Made by a program: the position numbers and the translations under genes
In this document: one piece after another, positions 5,227 through 5,549 of the stretch
How the letters are laid out: each line of letters opens with the position of its first letter
Numbering within the stretch: position 1 is the first letter of the stretch
Notes under the pieces: generated by a model
Seen by the model: the letters and a program-made list of their open reading frames with translations, nothing else
Databases searched by the model: none
What the model was told of the DNA's origin: nothing
Assembly (NCBI GenBank): GCA_001412425.1
Contig: LKUH01000002.1
Coordinates: 1 to 5,549 of the forward strand
Source: Candidatus Cloacimonas sp. SDB
GTDB taxonomy: Bacteria > Cloacimonadota > Cloacimonadia > Cloacimonadales > TCS61
Direction: 5' to 3'
DNA length: 5,549 bases

Positions 5227-5549
5227 ATGATAACCCAAAAGTTCATTCGTCAAAATTTATATCGTCGCTCATTACTTTCTTACCTGCTCTATCCTTTCAG
5301 TGTTATATTTGCGGCTATTCAACTTCTAAGAAGAAAGATCTATTCATTAATTCCCGCTTTAAGCTACAAAGGGTTTTGTGGCACAATAAGTGTAGGAAAT
5401 ATTGTTAGTGGTGGCAGCGGTAAAACACCGTTCACTGTTTTTCTGGCTGAATATCTGACTAAAAAAGGTAAACTGGTTGCCGTTTCTCACCGCGACTATA
5501 AAGGGAATTTTGAAAAAATCAATAAATTGATTTCCGACAGGAAAGGTAT
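5227..5549 (+). CDS. lpxK: Tetraacyldisaccharide 4'-kinase (lipid A 4'-kinase), 3'-truncated by the window edge
   Basis: LpxK phosphorylates the 4' position of the lipid A disaccharide precursor at the cytoplasmic face of the inner membrane, using ATP. The frame stays open from ATG 5227 to the window end (107 codons plus 2 bases). Residues about 11-33 (LYRRSLLSYLLYPFSVIFAA and on) form the single N-terminal membrane helix, followed by R-R-K-I-Y and, at 54-69, the signature ISVGNIVSGGSGKTPF with the LpxK-type P-loop GGSGKTP (62-68). The family's next motif, 'SRGYG', is changed here to SHRDYKG (87-93). The start is 4 bases after the cobO stop. Its own ribosome site is weak (AAAAGGA at 5204-5210, 16 bases away), so translation may be coupled to cobO. 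An overlapping frame from 5223 to 5408 is a shadow of this gene. The P-loop context identifies the family well; about two thirds of the protein lies outside the window. Confidence 0.9.
   Translation, partial: MITQKFIRQNLYRRSLLSYLLYPFSVIFAAIQLLRRKIYSLIPALSYKGFCGTISVGNIVSGGSGKTPFTVFLAEYLTKKGKLVAVSHRDYKGNFEKINKLISDRKG

Noticed and set aside
5223..5408. TTG-initiated 61-codon frame after cobO
   Set aside because: It is out of frame with lpxK, which starts at 5227 and carries the membrane helix and P-loop. The short frame has no motif and simply ends inside lpxK.
1..5549. CRISPR array, tRNA or rRNA gene, insertion sequence or phage module
   Set aside because: I saw no spaced direct repeats, no tRNA-like cloverleaf, no transposase or integrase motif; the genes fill nearly all of the window.

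Overview
This is an AT-rich window (by eye about 60-65% A+T) with tightly packed genes, short spacers and some TTG starts. The last gene, cut by the right edge, is lpxK. It phosphorylates lipid A precursors, so the organism should be a diderm with a lipid A type outer membrane. The peroxiredoxin has the sequence style common in anaerobes. I cannot name the phylum: Cloacimonadota-like or Halanaerobiales-like bacteria would fit, but that is a guess.

Layout. (1) Plus strand, 2-2167: the 3' part of recX, then a full Nif3-like dinuclear-metal protein, then a short YqaA-type membrane protein 16 bases later. The last two look co-transcribed. (2) Minus strand, 4569 down to 2174: a MalF-type sugar permease, a MalG-type sugar permease and a 1-Cys peroxiredoxin, with junctions of 2 and 18 bases, reading as one operon. 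Its 3' end meets the yqaA 3' end with only 6 bases between. (3) A divergent intergenic region, 4570-4715, with a perfect 18-bp palindrome on the permease side and a reasonable sigma70-type promoter on the other. (4) Plus strand, 4716 to the right edge: cobO (TTG start, good RBS) followed 4 bases later by the first 107 codons of lpxK.

How the genes work together. The two permeases should form the membrane channel of a CUT1 carbohydrate importer, but no substrate-binding protein or ATPase lies in this window. Both permeases carry extra segments compared with typical MalF/MalG relatives. The peroxiredoxin behind them is probably a passenger for thiol peroxide defence. cobO (corrinoid adenosylation) and lpxK (lipid A 4'-kinase) share a transcript by position but not a pathway. 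There are no RNA genes, CRISPR arrays, insertion sequences or phage genes visible. Most of the window is ordinary housekeeping content. The points most worth a second look are the permease insertions, the palindrome in the divergent region and the altered motif after the LpxK P-loop.
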